Source: Azoarcus_F sp048158365 (GTDB lineage Bacteria > Pseudomonadota > Gammaproteobacteria > Burkholderiales > Rhodocyclaceae). Taken from it: a stretch of 64,000 nt of DNA. Both the position numbers and the translations under genes were made by a program. Shown piece after piece: positions 1 to 7,497 of the stretch. Within the stretch, counting starts at the first letter, position 1, and the number at the start of each line of letters is the position of its first letter. The notes under the pieces were generated by a model. The model searched no databases and had not been told where the DNA came from. It was given only the letters and a program-made list of their open reading frames with translations. Location of the stretch: assembly GCA_048158365.1 (NCBI GenBank), contig JBLLNL010000005.1. One strand, given 5' to 3'.

Positions 1-1
1 C

Positions 2-109
2 CCGTGGAAGACCTATCTGGTGCTGATCCTGCTGGTCGGGATCGTCTTGTGGCTGTGGTGGGCGGATCTGCTGCCGATACCGTCGTTGCAGTCTTTGTCG
101 GGAATGTGA
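2..109 (+). CDS. C-terminal end of a membrane protein (partial)
   Basis: Reading frame 2 is open from the window edge to a TGA at 107-109. It encodes about 35 residues, starting WKTYLVLILLVGIVLWLWW, which is one strongly hydrophobic transmembrane-type helix followed by a short tail. The start lies outside the window, so the family cannot be named. The next gene, also on the plus strand, encodes another small membrane protein. Confidence 0.45.
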   Translation, partial: PWKTYLVLILLVGIVLWLWWADLLPIPSLQSLSGM

Positions 110-181
110 GCTTGGCTGGATGCGCAGACAGGATCATTGCGGTACGAACCGCATTCGACGTCATATCAATGGACATGCCAG

Positions 182-418
182 ATGCCCAAGTGGACCCTCA
201 AAGTCGCCTTCATCGTCTTTCACATCTTTCAGTACCTGGTGACCTGGAACGCGGGCCTGGCCGTTTCCAGCGTTGTCGCGGCCCTGCTGCTTGGGGCTCA
301 GGTGCTGCCGCGCGAGCATTTCGAGAAGACCTTCCGCGCCAATCCGATGCGGGTCAGTCAGTTCGGCAGCCTGGTGTGGATGGCGGTGGCCTTTCTTGAG
401 ATGACGATTCGGGGCTGA
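182..418 (+). CDS. Small hypothetical membrane protein, 78 aa
   Basis: The product has two hydrophobic stretches, about residues 5-38 and 60-74, separated by a charged segment (REHFEKTFR). I do not recognise a family. The frame is open further upstream (to 137), but the extra residues are polar and look non-coding, so the ATG at 182 is preferred because it places a hydrophobic helix close to the N terminus. No convincing Shine-Dalgarno sequence precedes it. It faces the 3' end of the guanidinobutyrase gene. Confidence 0.45.
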   Translation: MPKWTLKVAFIVFHIFQYLVTWNAGLAVSSVVAALLLGAQVLPREHFEKTFRANPMRVSQFGSLVWMAVAFLEMTIRG

Positions 419-452
419 ACGCGGGCAAGTGCGCCTGATCGGCGCGCGGGTG

Positions 453-1412
453 TCAGGCCCCTGACCCGGGGTCGACTCCGGGCAGGACGCACAGCATCTC
501 GAACAGCAGGTTCGCGGCAATGAGCGCGGTGTTGCCGGAAGGGTCGTAAGGCGGTGACACCTCGACCAGGTCCGCACCGACGATCGCGAGGCCGGCGCAG
601 CCGCGGATGATCTCGAGCGCCTGTGGCGTGGTCAGGCCCGCGATCTCAGGGGTGCCGGTTCCGGGTGCAAAGGCCGGATCGAGGCCGTCGATGTCGAAGC
701 TCAGGTAGACGGGGCCGCCCAGCAGCGCGGGCCGCAGCTCGGCCATCAAAGGTGCAAGCGAACGGTACCAGCACTGCTCGGCCGGCAAGATGCGCACGCC
801 GCGCTCGCGCGCCCAGTCGAAGTCGCTGGTCGCATAACCACTGCCGCGCAGGCCGATCTGGACCATGCGGGCGGGGTCGATCAGGCCCTCCTCGATCGCC
901 CGCCGGAAGGGTGTGCCATGCGTGACCGGCTCGCCGAACATGTGCTCGTTCATGTCGGCATGCGCGTCGACATGCACCACGCCGAGCGGCCCGTGAAGCC
1001 GTCGCATCGCCCGCAGGACCGGCAGACTCAGCGTGTGGTCGCCGCCGAGCGTGAGCGGGATGCAGCCGGTCGCGACAATCTCGTCATAGGCTGCCTCGAT
1101 GATGCGCACGCTGTCGGCGAGGTTGAAGGTGTTGATCGCGACGTCGCCGATGTCGGCGACCTGCAGGGCGTCGAACGGCGCGGCGCCGGTGGCCATGTTG
1201 CACGGTCGCAGCAGTGCGGACTCGGCCCGGATCTGGCGCGGACCGTAGCGCGCGCCGCTGCGATTGGAGGTGCCGATGTCGAGCGGCACGCCGACGAAGC
1301 AGGCATCCAGGCCGGATGCGTCGTCCCGGATCGGCAGGCGCATCATGCTCGCATGGCCGGCGAAGCGCGGCATGCGATTGCCGCCCAGGGGCTGATTGTG
1401 GCTTGGCTCCAT
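453..1412 (-). CDS. gbuA: Guanidinobutyrase (ureohydrolase family)
   Basis: This 319-residue protein is a member of the arginase/agmatinase family, which hydrolyses guanidino compounds to urea at a binuclear manganese centre. The metal-binding motifs GGDHT, DAHADMN and SFDIDGLDP are intact. The N-terminal QPLGGN..PRFAG and the stretch ATGAAPFDALQVADIGDV resemble Pseudomonas GbuA (4-guanidinobutyrase) rather than E. coli agmatinase SpeB; this is from memory. The chosen ATG has GGAG 9 nt upstream; a GTG 15 nt earlier is also open. It lies 152 bp downstream of an amino-acid 2-monooxygenase and an amidase on the same strand. That fits the last step of the arginine oxygenase route, 4-guanidinobutyrate to GABA plus urea. 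Agmatinase activity is the alternative. Confidence 0.85.
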   Translation of the reverse strand: MEPSHNQPLGGNRMPRFAGHASMMRLPIRDDASGLDACFVGVPLDIGTSNRSGARYGPRQIRAESALLRPCNMATGAAPFDALQVADIGDVAINTFNLADSVRIIEAAYDEIVATGCIPLTLGGDHTLSLPVLRAMRRLHGPLGVVHVDAHADMNEHMFGEPVTHGTPFRRAIEEGLIDPARMVQIGLRGSGYATSDFDWARERGVRILPAEQCWYRSLAPLMAELRPALLGGPVYLSFDIDGLDPAFAPGTGTPEIAGLTTPQALEIIRGCAGLAIVGADLVEVSPPYDPSGNTALIAANLLFEMLCVLPGVDPGSGA

Positions 1413-1564
1413 TTTGCGGATCTCCACTGGTGCTGCCGACGGCGCCCGAGGGCCGGGAATCGGGTCGGGACATCGGTGTAAAAGTGGACAGTCCCGGGCG
1501 CTGCGAATTCAGCGTGCTGCCCTGCCGGTACCGCCGCGGTGGGACCTGGCCGGGCGGTCCGCGC

Positions 1565-3247
1565 TCAGTCCGGCAGCGACAGCGGCGCGAGTGTGTCGAA
1601 GCGGTCGCCGGGGCCGGGATTGTCCGCGTGGGTCCGTCCACCCAGATGATGGACGATGCCCCATACCGCATTCAGCGCGGTGCTGACCGCCCCTTCCACC
1701 CAGCCCGGAATCCAGCCGACATCGTCGCCGGCGAGGAAGATGCCACGCTCGGCCGGCGGCAGGCGATCCTGCATGAAATGGCAGAACATGCGGTGGTTGT
1801 AGCGGTAATGGCCAGGTAAGGCGCCCTTGAAGGCACCCAGGAAATTGGGGTCGTCCTCCCACGACACGGTTATCGGATCGCCGACGATGTGCCGTGCCAG
1901 ATCGACGTCCGGGTAGATCCTGGCGAGCGTCTCGAGCGCGAGGCCGACCCGCTGGTCGACGCCGAGCGGCAACATCTTGAGCGCGTCGCTCATCCATGAA
2001 TAGGACAGGCAGATCACGCCCGGACGGTCGTCGCCGAGGTCGAACAGGTAGGTGCCGCGGGTCACGCGATCGGTCAGTGTCATGCTCATGCGGTCGCGCC
2101 CGGTCGCGGCGTCGTGTTCCTTCCAGAATGGACGGTCGACCATGACGAAGGTCTTGGCCGACTGCATGTAGCGGGTGCGATCGAGCGCCATCCACAGCTT
2201 CTGCGAGAACAGGCTTTCGTCGGTGCGGATGTGGGTGGTCAGCAGCCAGCTCTGGCACGTGACCAGCACCGCCTCATAGCGTCGGCGGTCGCCCCAGCGG
2301 TCGACCACGTCGATGCCGCGTCCGTCGGCGTGGCGTTCCAGGCGCGCCACGCCCGGCCGGGTCGCGCCGCCGTGCAGGCCTTCGAGCGAGGTGCCACCCG
2401 GCCAGTGCGCCAGTATGGGTGGGCGTTCGCGCCACAGGCGGCGTGGCACCTGCTCGACGCCGCCGACGATGAAGTGCTGGTCCTCCTCGCAGTTGGTGAA
2501 CACCACCCGCAGGATCTCGAGCATCGAGTTCGGAAAATCGGTATCCCAGCCGCCGGTGCCGAAGCCGACCTGGCCGAAGACCTCGAGATGGCGGAAGGAA
2601 TGCTTTCGGAATGCGGCGGAGGTCGCGAGGAAGTCGTAGAAGCTGCGGTTGTCCCACTGCGGGACCAGCGTGTTCCAGATCTGCTTCACCGTGGTGGCAT
2701 CGCGATTGCGGATTGCGGTCTGCATCGCGCTGAACGAGGCTTCCTGCTCGAGCGCCTCGCGCCATGCCTGGCCGACTTCGTGCAGCAGTGCCGGCAGGTC
2801 GGCACCCGACTCGACGTAATGCGGCTGCCCTTCTAGGTCGATCACCGTGCTCGGGGTGTCCGGTGCGAGCGGATTCGGAAACGGGCAGGTGTCCAGGCCG
2901 AACCGATCGACGTAATGATAGAAGGCAGTGGAGGCGCGTGGAAAACGCATGCCGCCGAGTTCGGCGACGATATCCTCGGCGCATTTGAAGGGTTCCGACT
3001 GCAGCCGGCCGCCTATCCGGCGGGACTCGTAGATCACCGGCCTGAGGCCGAGTTTCATCAGTTCGAACGCGGCGGTCATGCCGGCCATGCCGGCGCCGAT
3101 GATTGCGACCTCGGTGCCGTGCTGGTCTGCCGGCACGCTTCCGAGCCCGGCCGCATGGCCCAGCCAGTCGTCGTACGCGAACGGAAAGTCCGGCCCGAAG
3201 ATCGTGACCGGACGTTCGTCGTCGGGGCCCGGCCGCGGCGGCGTCAT
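1565..3247 (-). CDS. Flavin amino-acid 2-monooxygenase (IaaM/DavB type), probably acting on arginine
   Basis: A 560-residue FAD amine-oxidase-fold protein. After about 45 residues it has a dinucleotide-binding motif (VAIIGAGMAGMTAAFELMK) and then ESRRIGGR. Stretches such as AELGGMRFPRAS, GTGGWDTDFPNSMLEILR and GVICLSYSW match the tryptophan/lysine 2-monooxygenase branch, and the C-terminal FAD motif is IFLAGDDVG. This branch oxidatively decarboxylates an amino acid to an amide. Its ATG overlaps the amidase stop by 4 nt, so the two are translationally coupled. The guanidinobutyrase downstream suggests arginine to 4-guanidinobutyramide. Lysine or tryptophan as substrate cannot be excluded from sequence alone. 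Confidence 0.82.
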   Translation of the reverse strand: MTPPRPGPDDERPVTIFGPDFPFAYDDWLGHAAGLGSVPADQHGTEVAIIGAGMAGMTAAFELMKLGLRPVIYESRRIGGRLQSEPFKCAEDIVAELGGMRFPRASTAFYHYVDRFGLDTCPFPNPLAPDTPSTVIDLEGQPHYVESGADLPALLHEVGQAWREALEQEASFSAMQTAIRNRDATTVKQIWNTLVPQWDNRSFYDFLATSAAFRKHSFRHLEVFGQVGFGTGGWDTDFPNSMLEILRVVFTNCEEDQHFIVGGVEQVPRRLWRERPPILAHWPGGTSLEGLHGGATRPGVARLERHADGRGIDVVDRWGDRRRYEAVLVTCQSWLLTTHIRTDESLFSQKLWMALDRTRYMQSAKTFVMVDRPFWKEHDAATGRDRMSMTLTDRVTRGTYLFDLGDDRPGVICLSYSWMSDALKMLPLGVDQRVGLALETLARIYPDVDLARHIVGDPITVSWEDDPNFLGAFKGALPGHYRYNHRMFCHFMQDRLPPAERGIFLAGDDVGWIPGWVEGAVSTALNAVWGIVHHLGGRTHADNPGPGDRFDTLAPLSLPD

Positions 3248-4047
3248 CGGTCTGTGTTCGCGAGATCCGCGTATAGCTCGGGGCGGCGATCGCGCAGAAA
3301 GGTGTTCAGGCGGCGTGAGTCGGCAAGGCATTGCTTGTCCAGCGTGGCGACGATGAGGTCCTCGCCGTCGCCGGCACGCGCGAGGTCGCTGCCGTCCGGT
3401 GCGACGATGCTGCTCAGTCCGGTGTAGTCGAAGTCGCGTTCGCGGCCGCAGCGGTTGGCATACGCGACGAACACCTGGTTTTCGAATGCGCGGGCGGCGA
3501 CCAGGGTCTGCGGCACGAACGCGTACGGGTGCATCTGCGCGGTCGGCACCGCGATCAGCTCCGCGCCAGCCAGTGCGAGCAGGCGCGCGTTTTCGGCAAA
3601 CTCGAGGTCGTAGCAGATGAGCACGCCGACGCGCAGCCCATCGATGTCGACGATCGGCGAGTGGCTGTCGCCGGCACTGAAGCAGGAGCGATCGACCGTG
3701 CCGAACAAATGCGTCTTGCGGTAGTTCATGCATTGGTTGCCGCTTGAATCGACCAGACGTGCAGCGTTGAACACCTCGCCGCCCGCGCGCTCCGGGTATC
3801 CGTACAGAATCGCGACGCCGGTGTCACGGGCGATCGCGTCGATACGGTGTGTGGACGCGCCGTCAGCAGGCTCGGCGAGGCGATTCACGCTCTCGCGGCC
3901 GATGTGGTACCCGGTCAGGAACATCTCCGGCATGATCAGCAGCTGCACCGCCTGGGTCGCGGCATGCGCGGCGGCATCGGCGAGCAGATCGAGATTCGGC
4001 TCGACCCCGCCGGACCTTCCGGCGGTCTGACAGATCGCGATCTTCAT
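3244..4047 (-). CDS. Carbon-nitrogen hydrolase (nitrilase superfamily), putative 4-guanidinobutyramide amidase
   Basis: About 267 residues with the Glu-Lys-Cys triad of the nitrilase superfamily: Glu in LIMPEMFLTGY, Lys in NYRKTHLFG and Cys in VLICYDLEF. The length is normal. Two adjacent ATGs (4050 and 4047) follow a purine-rich AGAGGG; the second has better spacing. The longer open frame upstream looks non-coding. It is the first gene of the leftward unit and is coupled to the monooxygenase by an ATGA overlap. In lysine catabolism the same pairing is DavB (monooxygenase) and DavA (amidase). Here the neighbouring guanidinobutyrase suggests that the amide is 4-guanidinobutyramide (inference). 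Confidence 0.85.
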   Translation of the reverse strand: MKIAICQTAGRSGGVEPNLDLLADAAAHAATQAVQLLIMPEMFLTGYHIGRESVNRLAEPADGASTHRIDAIARDTGVAILYGYPERAGGEVFNAARLVDSSGNQCMNYRKTHLFGTVDRSCFSAGDSHSPIVDIDGLRVGVLICYDLEFAENARLLALAGAELIAVPTAQMHPYAFVPQTLVAARAFENQVFVAYANRCGRERDFDYTGLSSIVAPDGSDLARAGDGEDLIVATLDKQCLADSRRLNTFLRDRRPELYADLANTDR

Positions 4048-4277
4048 CATGGCCCCCTCTACTGCGCTGGATCGATGCCAGTATTGCATTGAAAGCGCCG
4101 GCTCGAAAGGCTTGTGCCGCGAGATCCGGTGGCGGTCGGGTCCGATGAATTCGTCACCAGGCAATCTTCGAAGGAAGCGGGCGTTGCGGTTAGGATACGA
4201 ACCTGACGGCAATGGTCACCGGGCGGCTCGGTCTGTCCGGGTGCTTCGATCAACGGCACTGTGAAGAGAACCTGCGA

Positions 4278-5798
4278 GTGAATGCATTCGAACCCGCGCC
4301 CACGCGCGCCAACCCCACGCTGGCTCGTATCCGCAAGGCGCTCAGCGCGGGCTATCCGCTGGTCTATGTGCGATGTCATGAGGAGGACCGACTCGAGCGC
4401 ATGCTGAACGGGCTCGCCGACGCGCATTTCGGGTCGGTCCGGCCGGTGGTGAGCTGGTCGCTGACCGACGGGTTCGGTGATCGGGCGGCCGAAGCCCGTC
4501 CGGATCCGCTCGAGGCGCTGCGCCAGATCGCGCAGGGCGGGCAGGAGGCGTTCTATCTGTTGAAGGACTTTCCGCTGCTGCTGGCCGGCCGGCCGGAGCT
4601 GGTGCGCGGCCTGCGCGACCTCTATCGCTCGCTGCTCGGCAGCCGGCGCTGCGTGTTCCTGTCCTGCTCCGAGCTGTGCATTCCGGATGCGCTGTCGCGG
4701 CAGGTGTTCCTGGTCGAGCTCGGCGCACCGGACCAAGCGGAGATTCTGGCCGAGCTGAAGGATCTGGGCGCTGTTGGCGACGCCTGCAGTACGCTCACCG
4801 ACGGCTGGTTCGCTCAGGTCGCGGCATCGATGAAGGGCATGATGCTCAACGAAGTCCGGCATCTGATGCGGCGGCTGGTGGCCGAACGCCGGCTCGACAT
4901 CGATGTCGCGCTGACCGAGGTGCGCGAGGAAAAGGCTGCGGCGCTGATGCGCGAAGCCTGCCTGAAGTACATCGCGAGCACGGTGGACATCGATCAGGTC
5001 GGCGGGCTCGAGAATTTGAAGGACTGGGTGTTGAGCCGGCGCAGCTTCTTTACCGGGGAGGACGTGGCCGCCGGCGTGCCCTTGCCGTCGGGCGTGCTGT
5101 TCATGGGGGTCAGCGGCTGCGGCAAGAGCATGGCGGCCAAGGTCATCGCGAGCGCGTGGAAGCTGCCGCTGGTGCGCCTGGACATGAACCTGGTGCTGTC
5201 CGGCGCGTTCGGTTCACCGGAATACGCGTTCGACCATGCGCTACAGGTGGCCGAGCAGATCGCGCCGATGGTGCTGTGGATAGACGAGATGGAGAACAGC
5301 TTCGGTTACGACTCGGATCTGCGGGGCGGCAACAACCCGAACATCTTCTCGAGCTTCCTGACCTGGATGCAGGAGAAGCCGGCTGGCGTGTTCGTCGTCG
5401 CGACCGCGAACCGGATCGAGAAACTGCCGGCCGAGGTGATCCGCAAGGGCCGCTTCGACCAGCTGTTCTTCCTCGACCTGCCGACCGAGGCGGAGCGCAC
5501 CCGCATCATCGACATCCATCTGCGCGCGGCGGGCGCCGATCCGGCCGCCTTCAACCTGAAAACGCTGTCGGTGGTGACCAGGAACTGGAGCGGGGCCGAG
5601 ATCGAACAGGCGATCAAGGCCGCGGTCGTGCATGCGTGGCAGGAGCAGCGCGCGTTCAACGAGCGCGACGTGCTGTGGAGCACGTCCCGCATCGTGCCGC
5701 TGTCGCACACGATGGCCGAGCAGATCAAGGCCTTGCGCAACTGGTCGCAGGAGCGGGCGACACCGGCGTCGCGCAAGGCGGTCGCGGGCGCCGAATAG
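4278..5798 (+). CDS. AAA family ATPase, Ycf46 type
   Basis: About 506 residues. The N-terminal half resembles the non-catalytic region of Ycf46-like proteins (YPLVYVRCHEEDRLERML). The C-terminal half is a single AAA+ module with Walker A GVSGCGKSMAAK, Walker B MVLWIDEMENSF, and an arginine-finger region VIRKGRFDQLFF. The in-frame GTG at 4278 is taken as the start because the preceding 22 residues look non-coding and a purine-rich GAAGAGAA lies just upstream. Ycf46 homologues occur in cyanobacteria, plastids and many bacteria; their role is not well defined (carbon utilisation has been suggested in cyanobacteria). It is transcribed away from the arginine-route unit and shows no functional link with its neighbours. 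Confidence 0.8.
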   Translation: MNAFEPAPTRANPTLARIRKALSAGYPLVYVRCHEEDRLERMLNGLADAHFGSVRPVVSWSLTDGFGDRAAEARPDPLEALRQIAQGGQEAFYLLKDFPLLLAGRPELVRGLRDLYRSLLGSRRCVFLSCSELCIPDALSRQVFLVELGAPDQAEILAELKDLGAVGDACSTLTDGWFAQVAASMKGMMLNEVRHLMRRLVAERRLDIDVALTEVREEKAAALMREACLKYIASTVDIDQVGGLENLKDWVLSRRSFFTGEDVAAGVPLPSGVLFMGVSGCGKSMAAKVIASAWKLPLVRLDMNLVLSGAFGSPEYAFDHALQVAEQIAPMVLWIDEMENSFGYDSDLRGGNNPNIFSSFLTWMQEKPAGVFVVATANRIEKLPAEVIRKGRFDQLFFLDLPTEAERTRIIDIHLRAAGADPAAFNLKTLSVVTRNWSGAEIEQAIKAAVVHAWQEQRAFNERDVLWSTSRIVPLSHTMAEQIKALRNWSQERATPASRKAVAGAE

Positions 5799-5819
5799 TG
5801 CGCTCGCCGAAGGCCGCGT

Positions 5820-6167
5820 TCAGCGCACCGGCTCGAAGGGTTCGATGCTGATGATGGCGATCCGCCGCCCGCGATCGCGCGCATACGTGAAGCGCCCGAC
5901 GATGCTGGCTTCCCGCCCCAGGTGCGGTGCGATCTGCTCGGGTGGCATCAGGCCGACGCGGTTGATGTGAGCGTCCTCCAGCCAGTAATGGCGGGGATCG
6001 TCGAAGCCGCGCACGGTGCCGCGGGTGCGCACATCGCGCCCGTCGTAGGCCTGCGGGTTGGCAGCGAGTTCGGCCAGCGTGACGTCGGACACGCCGTCGC
6101 TGTCACACGCAACGATGGTCAGCATCGCGGCGAGTCCGGTCAGCAGCAGGCGCGACAGCGTGTTCAA
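5820..6167 (-). CDS. Small putative OB-fold lipoprotein
   Basis: About 115 residues. A hydrophobic N terminus ends in LTIVAC, which fits a lipobox, so the mature protein would start at that Cys and be membrane anchored. The remainder (VRTRGTVRGF, then HYWLEDAHINRVGL and GRFTYARDRGRRIAIISI) has the beta-strand rhythm of a small OB-fold domain. No ATG gives a full signal peptide: the only one lies three residues before the lipobox, so a TTG at 6167 is proposed, without a clear ribosome binding site. Function is unknown. It is divergent from the Mre11-like gene and convergent with the AAA ATPase. Confidence 0.5.
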   Translation of the reverse strand: MNTLSRLLLTGLAAMLTIVACDSDGVSDVTLAELAANPQAYDGRDVRTRGTVRGFDDPRHYWLEDAHINRVGLMPPEQIAPHLGREASIVGRFTYARDRGRRIAIISIEPFEPVR

Positions 6168-6357
6168 GGGCGTGTCCAGCGAAGCGAAGTCGATTCGTGA
6201 CGGGAGTGGGCCCGAATTGCGGCTCCGGGTGACATTTTCGGCGTGTGAGCGGCGTTCGGCAAGGCGGATGTCAGGGCGCGCAGCGTGAATCGATTCGGTA
6301 TAGTGCCGAGCCAGTCCCCGTGTTTCCGAACCCCTCTCGATCGACAGGCTTGATCCG

Positions 6358-7497
6358 ATGCCCAGATTCCTGCATACCGCCGACTGGCAGATCGGCAAAT
6401 TGTTCGGCCAGTTCGAATCCGACGAGGCCGCGCTGCTGGCCGAGGAGCGTTTTGCCGCGGTCGAGCGGCTGGCCCAGCTTGCCGCGGTGCAGGGCGTGGA
6501 TGCGGTGCTGGTGGCCGGGGACGTATTCGATGCGCAGACGGTGGCCGATCGCACCATTCATCGGCTGTTCCATGCGATGGCCGGCTTCGGCGGGCGGTGG
6601 CTGATGATTCCGGGCAATCACGACGCGGCGCTGGCCGAATCGGTGTGGACCCGCGCCGAGCGGCTGAAGGCCATTCCGGCCAATGTGACCGTGTGCCTGC
6701 GCGCGCAACCGCTGCTGCTGGAGTCGGCCCGCGTGGCGGTGTTGCCCGCGCCGCTGACCCAGCGCAACACCCATGTGGATCTCACCGAATGGTTTGCGGC
6801 CGCCGAGACCCCGCCCGGCTTCATTCGCATTGGACTTGCCCATGGCAGCGTGCAGGGCATTCTCGCCGAGGATATCGACTCGGCCAACCCGATCGCGGCC
6901 GGACGCGCCGGCCAAGCCCGCCTCGACTACCTTGCGCTGGGCGACTGGCACGGCACCCGTCAGGTGGACGACCGGACCTGGTATGCGGGTACGCCGGAGA
7001 CCGACCGTTTCCGTGCCAACGACTCTGGCCAGGCGCTGCTGGTCGAACTCGCTGCAGCAGGCGCGCTGCCGACGGTGACCCCGGTGGCGATCGGCCGCTA
7101 CCGCTGGCAGGCCACCACCGTGAGCCTGCAGGTGGCGAGCGATGATGACCTGCTGCTCGCGCGCCTCGCGCAATACGGGCCGGCCGACGTGGTGCAGCTT
7201 ACGGTCGGCGGCCGCAGCGATCTGGCCGGCCATCGCCGCCTGACCGATGCGCTCGGCCAGGCAAGGGGCCGCGCGCGCAGCCTGATGGCGGATCTGGGCG
7301 CGCTTGAGCTCGAACCCACGACCGAGGATATAGAGGCGCTCGCCGCCGACGGTTATCTGAACGAAGTCATCGTCGAATTGCAGGCCGCCCAGCACGACGC
7401 GGACGCCGGGCGCGCCGCCACCGCGCGCGACGCGCTGGTGCTGCTCGCCGGCCTGCTCGACGCGCGCCGGCCGGCTGCGAAGGGGGCGACGCAATGA
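6358..7497 (+). CDS. Metallophosphoesterase, Mre11/SbcD/YhaO-like DNA repair exonuclease
   Basis: A 379-residue calcineurin-like phosphoesterase. The five metal-binding motifs are visible: HTADWQIG near the start, VLVAGDVFDAQ, MIPGNHDAAL, GLAHGSVQG and LALGDWHG. The C-terminal third is a less conserved capping/interaction region. The stop overlaps the ATG of the following SMC-like ATPase (ATGA), so the two form a nuclease-ATPase pair like Mre11-Rad50 or SbcD-SbcC. The product probably trims or opens DNA ends in the cytoplasm. It looks closer to the YhaO branch than to classical SbcD (from memory). Confidence 0.85.
   Translation: MPRFLHTADWQIGKLFGQFESDEAALLAEERFAAVERLAQLAAVQGVDAVLVAGDVFDAQTVADRTIHRLFHAMAGFGGRWLMIPGNHDAALAESVWTRAERLKAIPANVTVCLRAQPLLLESARVAVLPAPLTQRNTHVDLTEWFAAAETPPGFIRIGLAHGSVQGILAEDIDSANPIAAGRAGQARLDYLALGDWHGTRQVDDRTWYAGTPETDRFRANDSGQALLVELAAAGALPTVTPVAIGRYRWQATTVSLQVASDDDLLLARLAQYGPADVVQLTVGGRSDLAGHRRLTDALGQARGRARSLMADLGALELEPTTEDIEALAADGYLNEVIVELQAAQHDADAGRAATARDALVLLAGLLDARRPAAKGATQ

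Noticed and set aside
1565..4047. Monooxygenase-amidase pair as an indoleacetic acid (IaaM/IaaH) pathway
   Set aside because: The amidase is nitrilase-type, not an IaaH-type amidase-signature enzyme, and a guanidinobutyrase follows.
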